Source: Myroides sp. NP-2 (lineage in GTDB: Bacteria; Bacteroidota; Bacteroidia; Flavobacteriales; Flavobacteriaceae). Taken from it: 64,000 nucleotides of DNA. Under the pieces are notes generated by a model, which was not told the origin of the DNA, did no database searches, and was given only the letters and a program-made list of their open reading frames with translations. The translations under genes were made by a program, and so were the position numbers. The stretch lies in contig NZ_JACHTD010000013.1 in assembly GCF_014145665.1 (NCBI RefSeq), positions 1-64,000 on the forward strand, in the 5' to 3' direction. Shown in pieces: positions 53,289 to 61,420 of this stretch. Position 1 is the first letter of the stretch; each line of letters begins with the position of its first letter.

Positions 53289-53969
53289 TTAAAATAGGTG
53301 TGTTTTTTTCACCGTTTGTTTAATCTTCATCTGCAATCTTTTCAGTAGCGAATACTTCTTTTGCATTTCCTTTAATCGTTCTTTTGCTTTTGTCTTTTGA
53401 TCGATTTTTGATCGCAATTCTCTTTCTTTTTCGACAGGATCCCACAACATGGAAGTACAGAGGCAGTTTTTTCGTTCTTTGCTTTGTAGAATTGAAAAGT
53501 TGATACAACTTTCACATCCTTTCCAAAACGACTCATCCTGTGTAAGTTCGGAGTAGGGAACAGGTTCATAGCCTAGATCAGAATTAATTTTCATTACGGC
53601 GAGACCTGTGGTTAATCCAAAAATTTTTGCCTGTGGATACGTGGATCGGGACAGTTCAAAAATGCGTTTTTTAATCGCTTTGGCTAAGCCTTCCTTTCGA
53701 AATACGGGGTTGACTATCAAACCAGAATTGGCAACGTAATCGCCATGACTCCAGGTCTCGATATAACAAAATCCTGCCCAAGTTCCATCTTGATGTAAAG
53801 CAATCACAGCTTTGCCTTCGAGCATTTTGTTCGCCACATATTCGGGTTGCCTTCTAGCAATTCCCGTACCGCGAGCTTGAGCAGAAAGAGCCATTTCCTC
53901 GCAAATTTGTGCAGCATAACCAACGTGTGTTTCATTCGCTGGTATAACGATAAACTGATTTGAATTCAT
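53289..53969 (-). CDS. GNAT acyltransferase, candidate N-acylglutamate synthase
   Basis: This 226-residue cytosolic acyltransferase has the acyl-CoA-binding element V-N-P-V-F-R-K-E-G-L-A-K-A-I (~92-105, R-x-x-G-x-A pattern). A Cys-rich patch (CESCINFS and later NCLC, ~152-172) might bind metal. A basic helical tail follows. It heads the arginine operon, which otherwise lacks the first enzyme (argA or argJ). Synthesis of N-acetyl- or N-succinyl-glutamate is thus the likely role, by context. Standard ArgA has an extra kinase-like domain that is absent here. Confidence 0.8.
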   Translation of the reverse strand: MNSNQFIVIPANETHVGYAAQICEEMALSAQARGTGIARRQPEYVANKMLEGKAVIALHQDGTWAGFCYIETWSHGDYVANSGLIVNPVFRKEGLAKAIKKRIFELSRSTYPQAKIFGLTTGLAVMKINSDLGYEPVPYSELTQDESFWKGCESCINFSILQSKERKNCLCTSMLWDPVEKERELRSKIDQKTKAKERLKEMQKKYSLLKRLQMKIKQTVKKTHLF

Positions 53970-54126
53970 CTCAAAAACAGACAGTTAGAATTCAACAAAG
54001 CCAATAGAAAAAACCGCCAAACGCATGAATTCTCCCTTTCAATCTCGTTGAAATACATTAAAAATTGGATAGATTTATTGAGTTGGGAGACCGTGAGGCG
54101 CCCAAAGATAAAGGATGCTTAAAAAA

Positions 54127-54234
54127 TTAAGCCCGTGACCGCGATGACCGCGAAGTAGATAACAAGAAAATCCCAGCAGTAGCAGGAGCTATGCTGTGTG
54201 CCAAAAACGTAATATGTTGTACTGTTTTTTTCAT
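54127..54234 (-). CDS. Arginine leader peptide candidate upstream of the arg operon
   Basis: This 35-codon ORF is ATG to TAA on the minus strand. It starts MKKTVQHITFLAHSIAPATA, runs through a hydrophobic G-I-F-L-L, and ends S-T-S-R-S-S-R-S-R-A. All three Arg codons are CGG, uncommon in this AT-rich genome, and they fall within six codons of each other close to the stop. A consensus promoter lies about 30 bases before the ATG, and the first arg gene starts 158 bases after the stop. The layout is that of an amino-acid leader peptide where slow translation at Arg codons controls the operon. A 16-base dyad GCTTAA-N4-TTAAGC overlaps the stop and a TTTCAA-N5-TTGAAA hairpin follows; I see no clear GC-rich terminator. 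Confidence 0.7.
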   Translation of the reverse strand: MKKTVQHITFLAHSIAPATAGIFLLSTSRSSRSRA

Positions 54235-54262
54235 TTCTCGTCTATACCCTGATGGGTTGGTA

Positions 54263-54294
54263 CAAAGTTTTCTAATAATAATTTTAATATGCAA
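54263..54294 (-). promoter_or_regulatory. Promoter of the arginine leader and operon
   Basis: On the minus strand TTG (54292-54294) and AAACTTTG (54263-54270; one mismatch to TAnnTTTG) are spaced by 21 bases, within the flavobacterial range. Confidence 0.6.
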
Positions 54295-54416
54295 GCATTT
54301 TTAAAAAAAATAATATTTAATTTTCAAAACACTCATTGTCAATACATTATTTCATTATAGCGCAATATAAAACACTAAAAAATAAATGATAGATCCTGTT
54401 GAACAAAAACCAAGCC

Positions 54417-54447
54417 AAAAAAAAAGACTACTTCGAGAGTAGCCTTT
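54417..54447 (-). terminator. Rho-independent terminator of the YD-like lipoprotein gene
   Basis: On the minus strand GGCTACT-N5-AGTAGTC (one G-T pair) is followed by a run of T. Confidence 0.75.
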
Positions 54448-54472
54448 CTTTCCATGCTGAGTTAGCATTGAT

Positions 54473-55384
54473 TTATTTTTTGATTGTTATCGTCTTGTAC
54501 GTATACACTTTACTATTTCCTATAAGCGCTTTATTATTCTTGTAATAACTTATTGCTTTAGTTGGATAACCTTGTGAATTAAATTCGTATTCCGTAACCC
54601 ACTCAACACCTTCATACTCCTTAAAGGTAACAACATTGTTTTTTCCAATTTTTGACAGGGTTAACGGGTAGGTAGATTCATAATTGTCATATAGCAAACT
54701 AATATTCATATTTGCATATGGATTCAATTTATCATCATAAGTGAAAAATTCTTGTTCTCCATTGTCAGCCGGATTAAAAGCATGGATTATATTTCCATTG
54801 CTGTCGTATTCGTAGTTTATCGTATGCTGGCTGTTATCCATACTAGTCGTAATCGTGCTAATTTTGTTTTCTGCATTATAGCCGTAGGTTTTCAGTTCAC
54901 CTTCGGTTACTTCAAAAGATTTCGTAAGCAATCCTTGGTTGTTATACTCAAAAGTTTCATCGTACCAGGACTCATTATTACTAATATCTACTACATGTAA
55001 TCTTGTGATCAAATTAGCATCGTTGTATGTAATAGTAGATTTTGTTTTATTCAGGTATCCTCCATCAAAAGGAATCTCATCTAACTGATTGCTCTCAATT
55101 GCAGTCACTTGATTCTTTTGATTATAGGAAAACACATGTGTTGTCTGGCTAAAAAGTTCCGTTTTTATCAGCTCTCCACTCATGTAATGAGAAGAATACT
55201 CCGTTTCTTCCACGCGGTCCAATACAAATAGCGTTTCTTCATCAGGTTTCTCCTCTCCGGGTTTCTCCTCCCCTGGTTTTTCCTCTCCTGGTTTTTGCTT
55301 GCCCATTGAATTATCATCAGACGTACAATTGAAGGCAAGACAAGCAATAAAGCAAAGCCCTACCATTTTAAAAATCTTTTTCAT
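54473..55384 (-). CDS. Lipoprotein with KPGEE repeats and YD-like repeats
   Basis: This 303-residue lipoprotein has Cys20 (lipobox F-N-C) then T-S-D-D-N. A spacer of four K-P-G/D-E-E units (~31-50) follows. The body (~55-300) is made of short repeats around Y-N-x-x-N/G (FEYNNQGLLTKS, YEYDSNGNIIHAF, YEFNSQGYPTKA), resembling the YD repeats of Rhs-type surface proteins. It is probably displayed on the cell surface, with the Pro/Glu spacer lifting the domain off the membrane. No polymorphic toxin end is present. Function unknown. Confidence 0.75.
   Translation of the reverse strand: MKKIFKMVGLCFIACLAFNCTSDDNSMGKQKPGEEKPGEEKPGEEKPDEETLFVLDRVEETEYSSHYMSGELIKTELFSQTTHVFSYNQKNQVTAIESNQLDEIPFDGGYLNKTKSTITYNDANLITRLHVVDISNNESWYDETFEYNNQGLLTKSFEVTEGELKTYGYNAENKISTITTSMDNSQHTINYEYDSNGNIIHAFNPADNGEQEFFTYDDKLNPYANMNISLLYDNYESTYPLTLSKIGKNNVVTFKEYEGVEWVTEYEFNSQGYPTKAISYYKNNKALIGNSKVYTYKTITIKK
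55235..55294 (-). repeat. 15-bp repeat encoding K-P-G-E-E
   Basis: Four in-frame 15-base units encode KPGEE three times and KPDEE once; the units differ at a few positions. Confidence 0.85.
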
Positions 55385-55406
55385 GCTGTTTTAATTAAAT
55401 TTAGCA

Positions 55407-55414
55407 CAAAAATA
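55407..55414 (-). promoter_or_regulatory. Promoter -7 box of the YD-like lipoprotein gene
   Basis: TATTTTTG on the minus strand lies 22 bases before the ATG. The remaining ~200 bases up to apt hold only its terminator and no gene I can see. Confidence 0.5.
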
Positions 55415-55612
55415 ACTTCTTTTTCCAATCGAAATTATCCCCATATAATTTTTATCGCAAATGATAAAAACACTCTTTATATCCAAAAAAAATCGATTAG
55501 TATCTGATTACAATTGCAACAAAAGTATTAAACAGTTCCTTTCGATATAAATTTGCTATCTTCTATTTTTACTATAAACCAGTTTTTTTACAATTTAATT
55601 CATTGATACGAG

Positions 55613-55646
55613 AAAAAAAAGGATGTCTTTCGACATCCTTTTTTTT
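55613..55646 (-). terminator. Terminator of apt
   Basis: The dyad AAAAAAAAGGATGTC / GACATCCTTTTTTTT has a 4-base loop, just after the apt stop codon. Confidence 0.85.
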
Positions 55647-55673
55647 TATATTCACTGAGAAATTAATTTTCAA

Positions 55674-56186
55674 TTAGTATTGCAATAAGCTTTTTACATC
55701 ATAGGGTTTTAATTTATCACGCCCGTGTAAAAACGACAGTTCCATTAAGAAATTTACTTGTACAATTTCTCCACCTAGTCGTTCTACCAATCGGCATACA
55801 GCTTCAGCAGTACCTCCTGTAGCTAAAACGTCATCGTGAATCAACACTTTTTCTCCAGGTTTAATGGCATCGGCGTGAATTTCCAAGATGTCGGTACCGT
55901 ACTCTAACTGATATTCTTGGGCAAGGGTATCAAACGGCAATTTACCCGGTTTACGAACGGGTACAAATCCGGCATGTAGTTCTTTAGCTAACAAGGTGGC
56001 AAAGAAAAACCCTCGGCTTTCCATACCGACAACGCGATCTATTTTTTTATTGCCGACCAATGCTAAAAGCTGTTTCGTAGCAGCTTCCATTGCTGATGCA
56101 TCATTTAAAAGTGGCGTAATATCTTTAAAACCAATTCCTTCTTTTGGGAAATCTTGAATATCTCTAATATAATGCTCTATCTTCAT
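55674..56186 (-). CDS. apt: Adenine phosphoribosyltransferase
   Basis: This 170-residue cytosolic purine-salvage enzyme makes AMP from adenine and PRPP. The PRPP-binding loop VLIHDDVLATGGTAEAV is near residues 114-130, and the N-terminal IRDIQDFPKEGIGFKDITPL block is near residues 7-26. Length is normal. It follows the GT9 gene by 36 bases on the same strand and ends in a strong terminator, so it may be the last gene of that transcript. Confidence 0.96.
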   Translation of the reverse strand: MKIEHYIRDIQDFPKEGIGFKDITPLLNDASAMEAATKQLLALVGNKKIDRVVGMESRGFFFATLLAKELHAGFVPVRKPGKLPFDTLAQEYQLEYGTDILEIHADAIKPGEKVLIHDDVLATGGTAEAVCRLVERLGGEIVQVNFLMELSFLHGRDKLKPYDVKSLLQY

Positions 56187-56222
56187 AATTTACTGTATTC
56201 GCGCTTTGTACGACTTGATTAC

Positions 56223-57266
56223 TTATTTACTTTGTGCTACGGACATTACCTTGCTACACACCTGAATAGGGTCGATGGTACGCATTGCATTTTCATACCC
56301 TTCCACCACTTTATTGCCGTACACTGAGGTGGGCAACAACGGGTATTTTTGGCGATCTGCTGTAAGGCAATACGACATGGGCTGATTGAATGGTGCAAAA
56401 CCCGCATAGGGATGTGTAGCGCCCCACAAAGTTACGACTTTTACCCCTAACATAGCCGCAATGTGTGCATTTCCAGAATCCATAGACAACATTACATCTA
56501 AGTGTTGAATCAGGTTCATCTCCACCTCTAACTTGACTTTACCTGCCATTACAATGACATTGTAATTATCGCGTTTCAATTGATTTAACAAGGCAATTTC
56601 TTTCTCTCCCCCACCAAAGAGAAAAATAACGCAATTCTCTTGTTCAGCTAGTTCATCCACTACTTTTTGCATTAAATCTAGCGGATAAACCTTGCTGTCA
56701 TACTGTGCAAAAGGAGCAATCCCAATCCAAGTTTTGCCTTCTTCTTGGCAGAACTCTTTTAGCTCTGGAGCTAATTTGGGAACAACGGGAAAAGTAGGAG
56801 TATGCATTTCAACAGTAAATCCAAGTTTACCCAAGGTTTGAACGTGATTTTCAACCATCGTTTGTACAGGTTGAAACACTTTATTTTCAGCGCGAGTCAA
56901 CGCTTTTTTGGCTGCTCTACCTTTGTCTAATGCCGCAGTCTGTATGCCGGAAAACTTGCATAGGGTACGCACAATTTGCGCGCGTAATACATTGTGAAAA
57001 TCCGCAAAATAATCGGGTTTCATTTTTTTTATATCTCGATACAAGCGAATCAAACCCAAAAGTCCTTTGTGCTTTTTCTTGACATCTACAGAGAAGAAAT
57101 CTACGCGCTGAATACCCTTGAAAAAAGGTTTAAAAAAAGGACGGGAAACAACAGTAACCCGAAGGTTAGGATGTTGCTCAACTAGAGCGCGAATCACTGG
57201 AACAGTCATGGCAACATCGCCCATAGCTGATAATCTAAAAATAACAATATGTTCTACCCCTTTCAC
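56223..57266 (-). CDS. Glycosyltransferase family 9 (heptosyltransferase-like)
   Basis: This 347-residue transferase adds a sugar from an ADP-heptose-type donor to lipid A-core oligosaccharide at the inner-membrane face. The N-terminus R-L-S-A-M-G-D-V-A-M-T-V-P-V is the GT9 acceptor loop. The C-terminal half has IGIAPFAQYDSKVYPLDLMQ and MSMDSGNAHIAAMLGVKVVT-type donor-binding blocks (the D-S-G and H-I-A-A elements). The actual sugar cannot be read. A promoter pair lies 56 bases upstream; DUF4254 is next on the same strand. Confidence 0.87.
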   Translation of the reverse strand: MKGVEHIVIFRLSAMGDVAMTVPVIRALVEQHPNLRVTVVSRPFFKPFFKGIQRVDFFSVDVKKKHKGLLGLIRLYRDIKKMKPDYFADFHNVLRAQIVRTLCKFSGIQTAALDKGRAAKKALTRAENKVFQPVQTMVENHVQTLGKLGFTVEMHTPTFPVVPKLAPELKEFCQEEGKTWIGIAPFAQYDSKVYPLDLMQKVVDELAEQENCVIFLFGGGEKEIALLNQLKRDNYNVIVMAGKVKLEVEMNLIQHLDVMLSMDSGNAHIAAMLGVKVVTLWGATHPYAGFAPFNQPMSYCLTADRQKYPLLPTSVYGNKVVEGYENAMRTIDPIQVCSKVMSVAQSK

Positions 57267-57321
57267 TAAACTATGATTTTATTTGGAACAAGAAAAGCGT
57301 GATTATCCACGCTTTAACAAA

Positions 57322-57348
57322 CAAAAGTAATTTTTTTTACTGATACAA
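57322..57348 (-). promoter_or_regulatory. Promoter of the GT9 gene
   Basis: On the minus strand TTG (57346-57348) and TACTTTTG (57322-57329) are separated by 16 bases. Confidence 0.5.
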
Positions 57349-57417
57349 AAAAAAGATATTTTACCCTGGGTTCTTTTCTTCATTTTCACCCTACAAGCAC
57401 AGCCGAAGTAGAAACAT

Positions 57418-57450
57418 AAAAAAAGGGAGTACACTTATACTCCCTTTTTT
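57418..57450 (-). terminator. Terminator of the DUF4254 gene
   Basis: The stem AAAAGGGAGTA / TACTCCCTTTT is followed by T-rich sequence; it may work in both directions. Confidence 0.75.
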
Positions 57451-57452
57451 GG

Positions 57453-58058
57453 TTATTTTTTATTTTGATACAATACCGGATTTAATTCCTCGTCGTTGTA
57501 CATTTTCATTTGTTTGTACACTTTCATGTATTTATCTCCGTTGGCGATATCGTTGAGTAGATCGTCGATTGCCGTAGACAAATCTTGTTTTTGCTCTAAT
57601 AAAACGTCTAATTTCTCTTGACATTTTGCACGGTGCTCTGGCGTAGCTTCTGGTCTAGTTGCCTCTTCGCGCATGTGGTAAATCTTCAAAGCCAAAATAG
57701 AGAAACGATCGATCGCCCAAGCTGGACTTTCAGAGTTGATTTTAGCTCCTTCTTTTACTTTTACCCCTTGGTATTTGTTCAAGAAATAGCTGTCAATGTA
57801 TTCAACCATATCCGTTCTTTCTTGGTTTGATGCATCAATTCTTCGCTTTAACGCTAAAGCAGCAACCGGATCAATCTGTGGGTCGCGGATAATATCCTCA
57901 AAATGCCATTGAACCGTATCAATCCAATTTTTTAGATATAATAAATGTCTGATATCATCTTTCGGATAAGGATTGCTAATAGGCTGATCTACATTATCGT
58001 ATTTATGATAGTCGCGAATACTCTCTTCGAATATTGGAAATGCTAATGTTGAAAACAT
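57453..58058 (-). CDS. DUF4254 family protein
   Basis: This 201-residue, highly charged helical cytosolic protein is recognised as DUF4254, which in flavobacteria commonly sits beside a GT9 glycosyltransferase, as here. Recognisable stretches are LYLKNWIDTVQWHFEDIIRD (~42-61), RRIDASNQERTDMVEYID (~80-97) and AWAIDRFSILALKIYHM (~123-139). Function is unknown; the neighbour suggests a link to LPS assembly, but that is only context. It has its own promoter box and terminator. Confidence 0.82.
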   Translation of the reverse strand: MFSTLAFPIFEESIRDYHKYDNVDQPISNPYPKDDIRHLLYLKNWIDTVQWHFEDIIRDPQIDPVAALALKRRIDASNQERTDMVEYIDSYFLNKYQGVKVKEGAKINSESPAWAIDRFSILALKIYHMREEATRPEATPEHRAKCQEKLDVLLEQKQDLSTAIDDLLNDIANGDKYMKVYKQMKMYNDEELNPVLYQNKK

Positions 58059-58075
58059 AGGAATAATTTTATTTA

Positions 58076-58083
58076 CAAATATA
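58076..58083 (-). promoter_or_regulatory. Promoter -7 box of the DUF4254 gene
   Basis: TATATTTG on the minus strand matches TAnnTTTG, 17 bases before the ATG. Confidence 0.55.
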
Positions 58084-58117
58084 GTTTTAATACTTTTATG
58101 GTACTAATTATACCGTT

Positions 58118-58771
58118 ATGAAAATTCACTATATTTCTGAGGAAAATAGCATTCTAAATCATTTCTTAGCCCAGCTTCGCGATGTGAACATTCAACAAGA
58201 CAGCATGCGTTTTAGAAAAAACATTGAACGCATTGGCGAAATAATGGCCTATGAATTGAGCAAGACCTTACCTTATAAAGCACTTGATGTTCAAACCCCA
58301 TTAGGCACTAAACACACCACCTGCATTGAGGATAACGTTGTGCTATGTTCTATCCTACGCGCTGGATTAGCATTACATACAGGTTTTATGAACTTTTTTG
58401 ATGATGCCGAAAATGGCTTTGTTTCCGCCTACCGCCGTCATGGAAAACATGGGGAAGCTAGCGAGATCTTAGTAGAATACCAAGCAGCTCCTTCATTTCA
58501 AGATAAGATTTTGATATTGATTGACCCCATGCTAGCTACAGGACAGTCTCTTGTTGCAGTAATTCATAAGTTAATGACTGAAGAAAAACCGAAAGAACTT
58601 CACCTTGCTGTTGTTATTGCTGCTCCAGAGGGAATCCAATACTTAGAGGAAAATCTTCCTGCTAATGTACACCTATGGGTTGCTACTTTAGATGAAAAAT
58701 TAGACGATCACAATTATATTGTGCCAGGGCTAGGAGATGCTGGGGATCTTGCTTATGGTCAAAAATTATAA
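58118..58771 (+). CDS. upp: Uracil phosphoribosyltransferase
   Basis: This 217-residue pyrimidine-salvage enzyme makes UMP from uracil and PRPP. PRPP-binding block LILIDPMLATGQSLVAVI lies near residues 137-154, ILRAGLALHTGFMNFF near residue 77, and the uracil-binding LGDAGDLAYG near the end. Length is normal. Its last 6 bases overlap the 3' end of the convergent DUF6427 gene. Confidence 0.95.
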   Translation: MKIHYISEENSILNHFLAQLRDVNIQQDSMRFRKNIERIGEIMAYELSKTLPYKALDVQTPLGTKHTTCIEDNVVLCSILRAGLALHTGFMNFFDDAENGFVSAYRRHGKHGEASEILVEYQAAPSFQDKILILIDPMLATGQSLVAVIHKLMTEEKPKELHLAVVIAAPEGIQYLEENLPANVHLWVATLDEKLDDHNYIVPGLGDAGDLAYGQKL

Positions 58772-59704
58772 AATGATCAATTGCATAAGATAGAAATACA
58801 AGCCAATACCGAAAATACTGTACACATTGGCTTCTTTTCTCCACTTTTGTGGGATACTTTCAATATAGTTGGCACCTAAAATTGCCAACGGGAAGAAGGT
58901 AAACACCAATAATCCGTTTGATTTATCTGCGGATATTACATAAATAGCAGCACCTATAAGAAATGAAAGTATGATTTTCTTGTAGGTGTTTTGCATATTA
59001 TACGGTCTACTCTTGATGGCCAACGCCTGAGAAACTGCATATAATAGACAAACTGAAACAAAAACAGCTAAGGCAATATTTTGATACACATTGTCGAAAT
59101 ACATGAAATCAAAGCTAATTTGTACGCGATCCGTCCACCAACTAACAAAATGCACCTCTTCAATAAGCAAATAAAGACTTAAAAGAATCGAAGCTCCAAA
59201 AAAAGCAATAAGGGGAATAATCCAATTTCGATAGTCCTTAGCGCCAAAAAAAGCAATCGCATAAAACAAGAGAATCAGATAGAGAATACTCCAAAAGTGA
59301 AATAAACTCGCAATACAGATCCAAAGTGAGGCATCTAAGATCTTTTCTTTTGATTGTTTGAGCGAGTGTAAAGACAAAATACGACGAAGCGCTAAGAGAA
59401 TAAAATAACTCGCAATAATGACGCGTACATTCTCAAAGGAAGTGGGAAATAGAAATAAAAAACTAGTAAAAAGCAAGGGCACATAGCCTGTATCATCAAC
59501 AAGTCGATTCCTAGATACAATGAATTGAGACAGATACATCATCAACAATAACAGCAGTAAAACACAACTGCGCTTTACCATTTCAAAAGAGGTCCATTCA
59601 ATAGTGGTATCTAAACCAATGAATAAACTGTATCCTGTTACGATTAAAAGCGTAAGCATGATATAGTTAATCGGTCTAGTTTTACTAAAAATACTTGCTA
59701 ACAT
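58766..59704 (-). CDS. DUF6427 family membrane protein
   Basis: This 312-residue inner-membrane protein has about eight to nine hydrophobic helices and few charged loops. I recognise it as DUF6427, known mainly from flavobacteria beside upp, DUF6341 and purD, exactly the order here. A short N-terminal M-L-A-S-I-F-S-K-T-R-P-I-N-Y precedes the first helix. No catalytic motif is visible; a role in envelope synthesis is speculation. It is divergent from the DUF6341 gene. Confidence 0.8.
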   Translation of the reverse strand: MLASIFSKTRPINYIMLTLLIVTGYSLFIGLDTTIEWTSFEMVKRSCVLLLLLLMMYLSQFIVSRNRLVDDTGYVPLLFTSFLFLFPTSFENVRVIIASYFILLALRRILSLHSLKQSKEKILDASLWICIASLFHFWSILYLILLFYAIAFFGAKDYRNWIIPLIAFFGASILLSLYLLIEEVHFVSWWTDRVQISFDFMYFDNVYQNIALAVFVSVCLLYAVSQALAIKSRPYNMQNTYKKIILSFLIGAAIYVISADKSNGLLVFTFFPLAILGANYIESIPQKWRKEANVYSIFGIGLYFYLMQLIIL

Positions 59705-59812
59705 GTATATATTTTATATTTTTGTAGTACTATTTGTTTCTTTGGCTATTTTGTATTCGTATTAAATATTACAAAATTCAAATAATATTATCTAATTTAA
59801 AAATAAAGGAAA

Positions 59813-60043
59813 ATGACTTCATTTTTTAATGGTTTAGGATTCTTGTTTGAAAAAATTCTTTTCATTCCTATGGATTTCTTTGCAAAACTAGAACTTGAGA
59901 ACTGGTGGACTGCAAACATCATTACGTGGATCTTCATCCTAATCACTTGCTACTATTTTGTATTTTGGTTAAAACAACTACAACTATTCAAAGCAAAGGA
60001 TGAGGATACGCAAGATACAACAGCCCACTCATTTCTAAAGTAG
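59813..60043 (+). CDS. DUF6341 family small membrane protein
   Basis: This 76-residue protein has one amphipathic N-terminal segment (FFNGLGFLFEKILFIPMDFF), a clear transmembrane helix (~33-52, ANIITWIFILITCYYFVFWL) and an acidic C-terminal tail with Asp and Thr. I recognise it as DUF6341, which accompanies DUF6427 in flavobacteria. An A-G-G-A-A-A stretch precedes the ATG. Function unknown. Its stop lies 8 bases from the convergent purD stop. Confidence 0.78.
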   Translation: MTSFFNGLGFLFEKILFIPMDFFAKLELENWWTANIITWIFILITCYYFVFWLKQLQLFKAKDEDTQDTTAHSFLK

Positions 60044-60051
60044 TTAACTAT

Positions 60052-61323
60052 CTAAAGATCGAAACCGATATCTTTACGATAATAAATCTTATCGAAATTT
60101 AGTTTATCTATGTTTTGATAAGATTTTTTTAGTGCCTCATCGTAACTAGTTCCATACGAAGTAACGGCTAATACGCGACCTCCATTGGTTACAATTTGAT
60201 TGTCTTTTAGTGCTGTACCAGCGTGAAAAACAATAGAATCTTCTACTTGTTCTATACCGCTAATTACTTTTCCTTTTTCGTACTCTTCTGGGTATCCACC
60301 GGAAACCAACATCACCGTTGTTGCACTGCGCTGATCTAGTTCAATTGTTTCAGCCCCAAGTTCTTCTTTCGCGATTGCTTGGAATAAAGCGACTAAATCT
60401 GATTTTACACGAGGCATCACCACTTCTGTTTCTGGATCTCCCATGCGAACATTATATTCAATAACAAAAGGATCATCACCTACTTTGATGATACCGATAA
60501 AGATAAATCCTTTGTAGTCTAATTGATCTTTTTTGATTCCTTCCACTGTTGGAATTACAATGCGATCTTCGATCTTTTTGAGGAATTCATCTGTAGCAAA
60601 TGGCACTGGAGAAACTGCTCCCATACCACCAGTATTCAGACCTTTATCTCCTTCTCCGATACGCTTGTAATCTTTTGCTGTAGGCAGTAATTTATATGAT
60701 TTTCCGTCCGTTAATACGAAACAACTCAATTCAATTCCCGATAAAAACTCTTCGATAACAACTTTAGAACTCGCGTCGCCAAATTTGGCATCCACCAACA
60801 TATTTTCTAGCTCTGCTTTGGCTTGGTCCAAGTCTTCCAAGATCACGACCCCTTTACCAGCTGCTAGTCCATCTGCCTTTAACACATATGGTGCTTTTAC
60901 TGTTTCCAAAAATTTCTTTCCTTCTTCTACAGTATCTTTGGTAAAGCTTTGATACGCCGCTGTTGGAATGTTGTGTTTAATCAAAAATTCCTTGGCAAAA
61001 TCTTTACTTCCTTCCAATTGAGCTGCCTTTTTTGAAGGGCCAATGACAGGAATATGACAAATACTCGCATCTTGTTTAAAGAAATCGACAATTCCTTTTA
61101 CTAAAGGATCTTCTGGTCCAACCACAACCATATCGATTTGATGCGTGATAACCGCTTCTTTAACCGCTTCAAAATCATTGGGATTGATTGCTATATTTTG
61201 GGCAATTTGTGCTGTTCCTGCGTTACCAGGGGCAACAAATACAGCTTCACAATGTGGGCTTTGTAACATTTTCCATGTTAGTGCATGCTCACGTCCACCT
61301 GAACCTAATAATAAAATTTTCAT
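60052..61323 (-). CDS. purD: Phosphoribosylamine-glycine ligase
   Basis: This 423-residue ATP-grasp enzyme catalyses the second step of purine synthesis, joining phosphoribosylamine and glycine. N-terminal motif LLGSGGREHAL (~4-14), ATP-grasp KADGLAAGKGVVI (~149-161), and GLNTGGMGAVSPVPF (~230-244) with VIEYNVRMGDPETEV (~283-297) are all intact. Length is normal. A TATTTTTG box lies on the minus strand 27 bases upstream. Monocistronic here. Confidence 0.96.
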   Translation of the reverse strand: MKILLLGSGGREHALTWKMLQSPHCEAVFVAPGNAGTAQIAQNIAINPNDFEAVKEAVITHQIDMVVVGPEDPLVKGIVDFFKQDASICHIPVIGPSKKAAQLEGSKDFAKEFLIKHNIPTAAYQSFTKDTVEEGKKFLETVKAPYVLKADGLAAGKGVVILEDLDQAKAELENMLVDAKFGDASSKVVIEEFLSGIELSCFVLTDGKSYKLLPTAKDYKRIGEGDKGLNTGGMGAVSPVPFATDEFLKKIEDRIVIPTVEGIKKDQLDYKGFIFIGIIKVGDDPFVIEYNVRMGDPETEVVMPRVKSDLVALFQAIAKEELGAETIELDQRSATTVMLVSGGYPEEYEKGKVISGIEQVEDSIVFHAGTALKDNQIVTNGGRVLAVTSYGTSYDEALKKSYQNIDKLNFDKIYYRKDIGFDL

Positions 61324-61349
61324 TAATTGTGTTGTTTGTTATTAAGGCT

Positions 61350-61357
61350 CAAAAATA
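61350..61357 (-). promoter_or_regulatory. purD promoter -7 box
   Basis: TATTTTTG on the minus strand matches TAnnTTTG. Confidence 0.5.
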
Positions 61358-61420
61358 ATTATAAAAAAACGAATAAAGAAAAAGTTCCTAAGAATAAGAG
61401 GAACAAGTTGATAAAAAGAT

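Noticed and set aside
54117..54132. Dyad at the leader-peptide stop as a classical terminator
   Set aside because: The stem is only AT-rich with four loop bases, and the T run lies inside the dyad and not after it, so I do not call it a rho-independent terminator.
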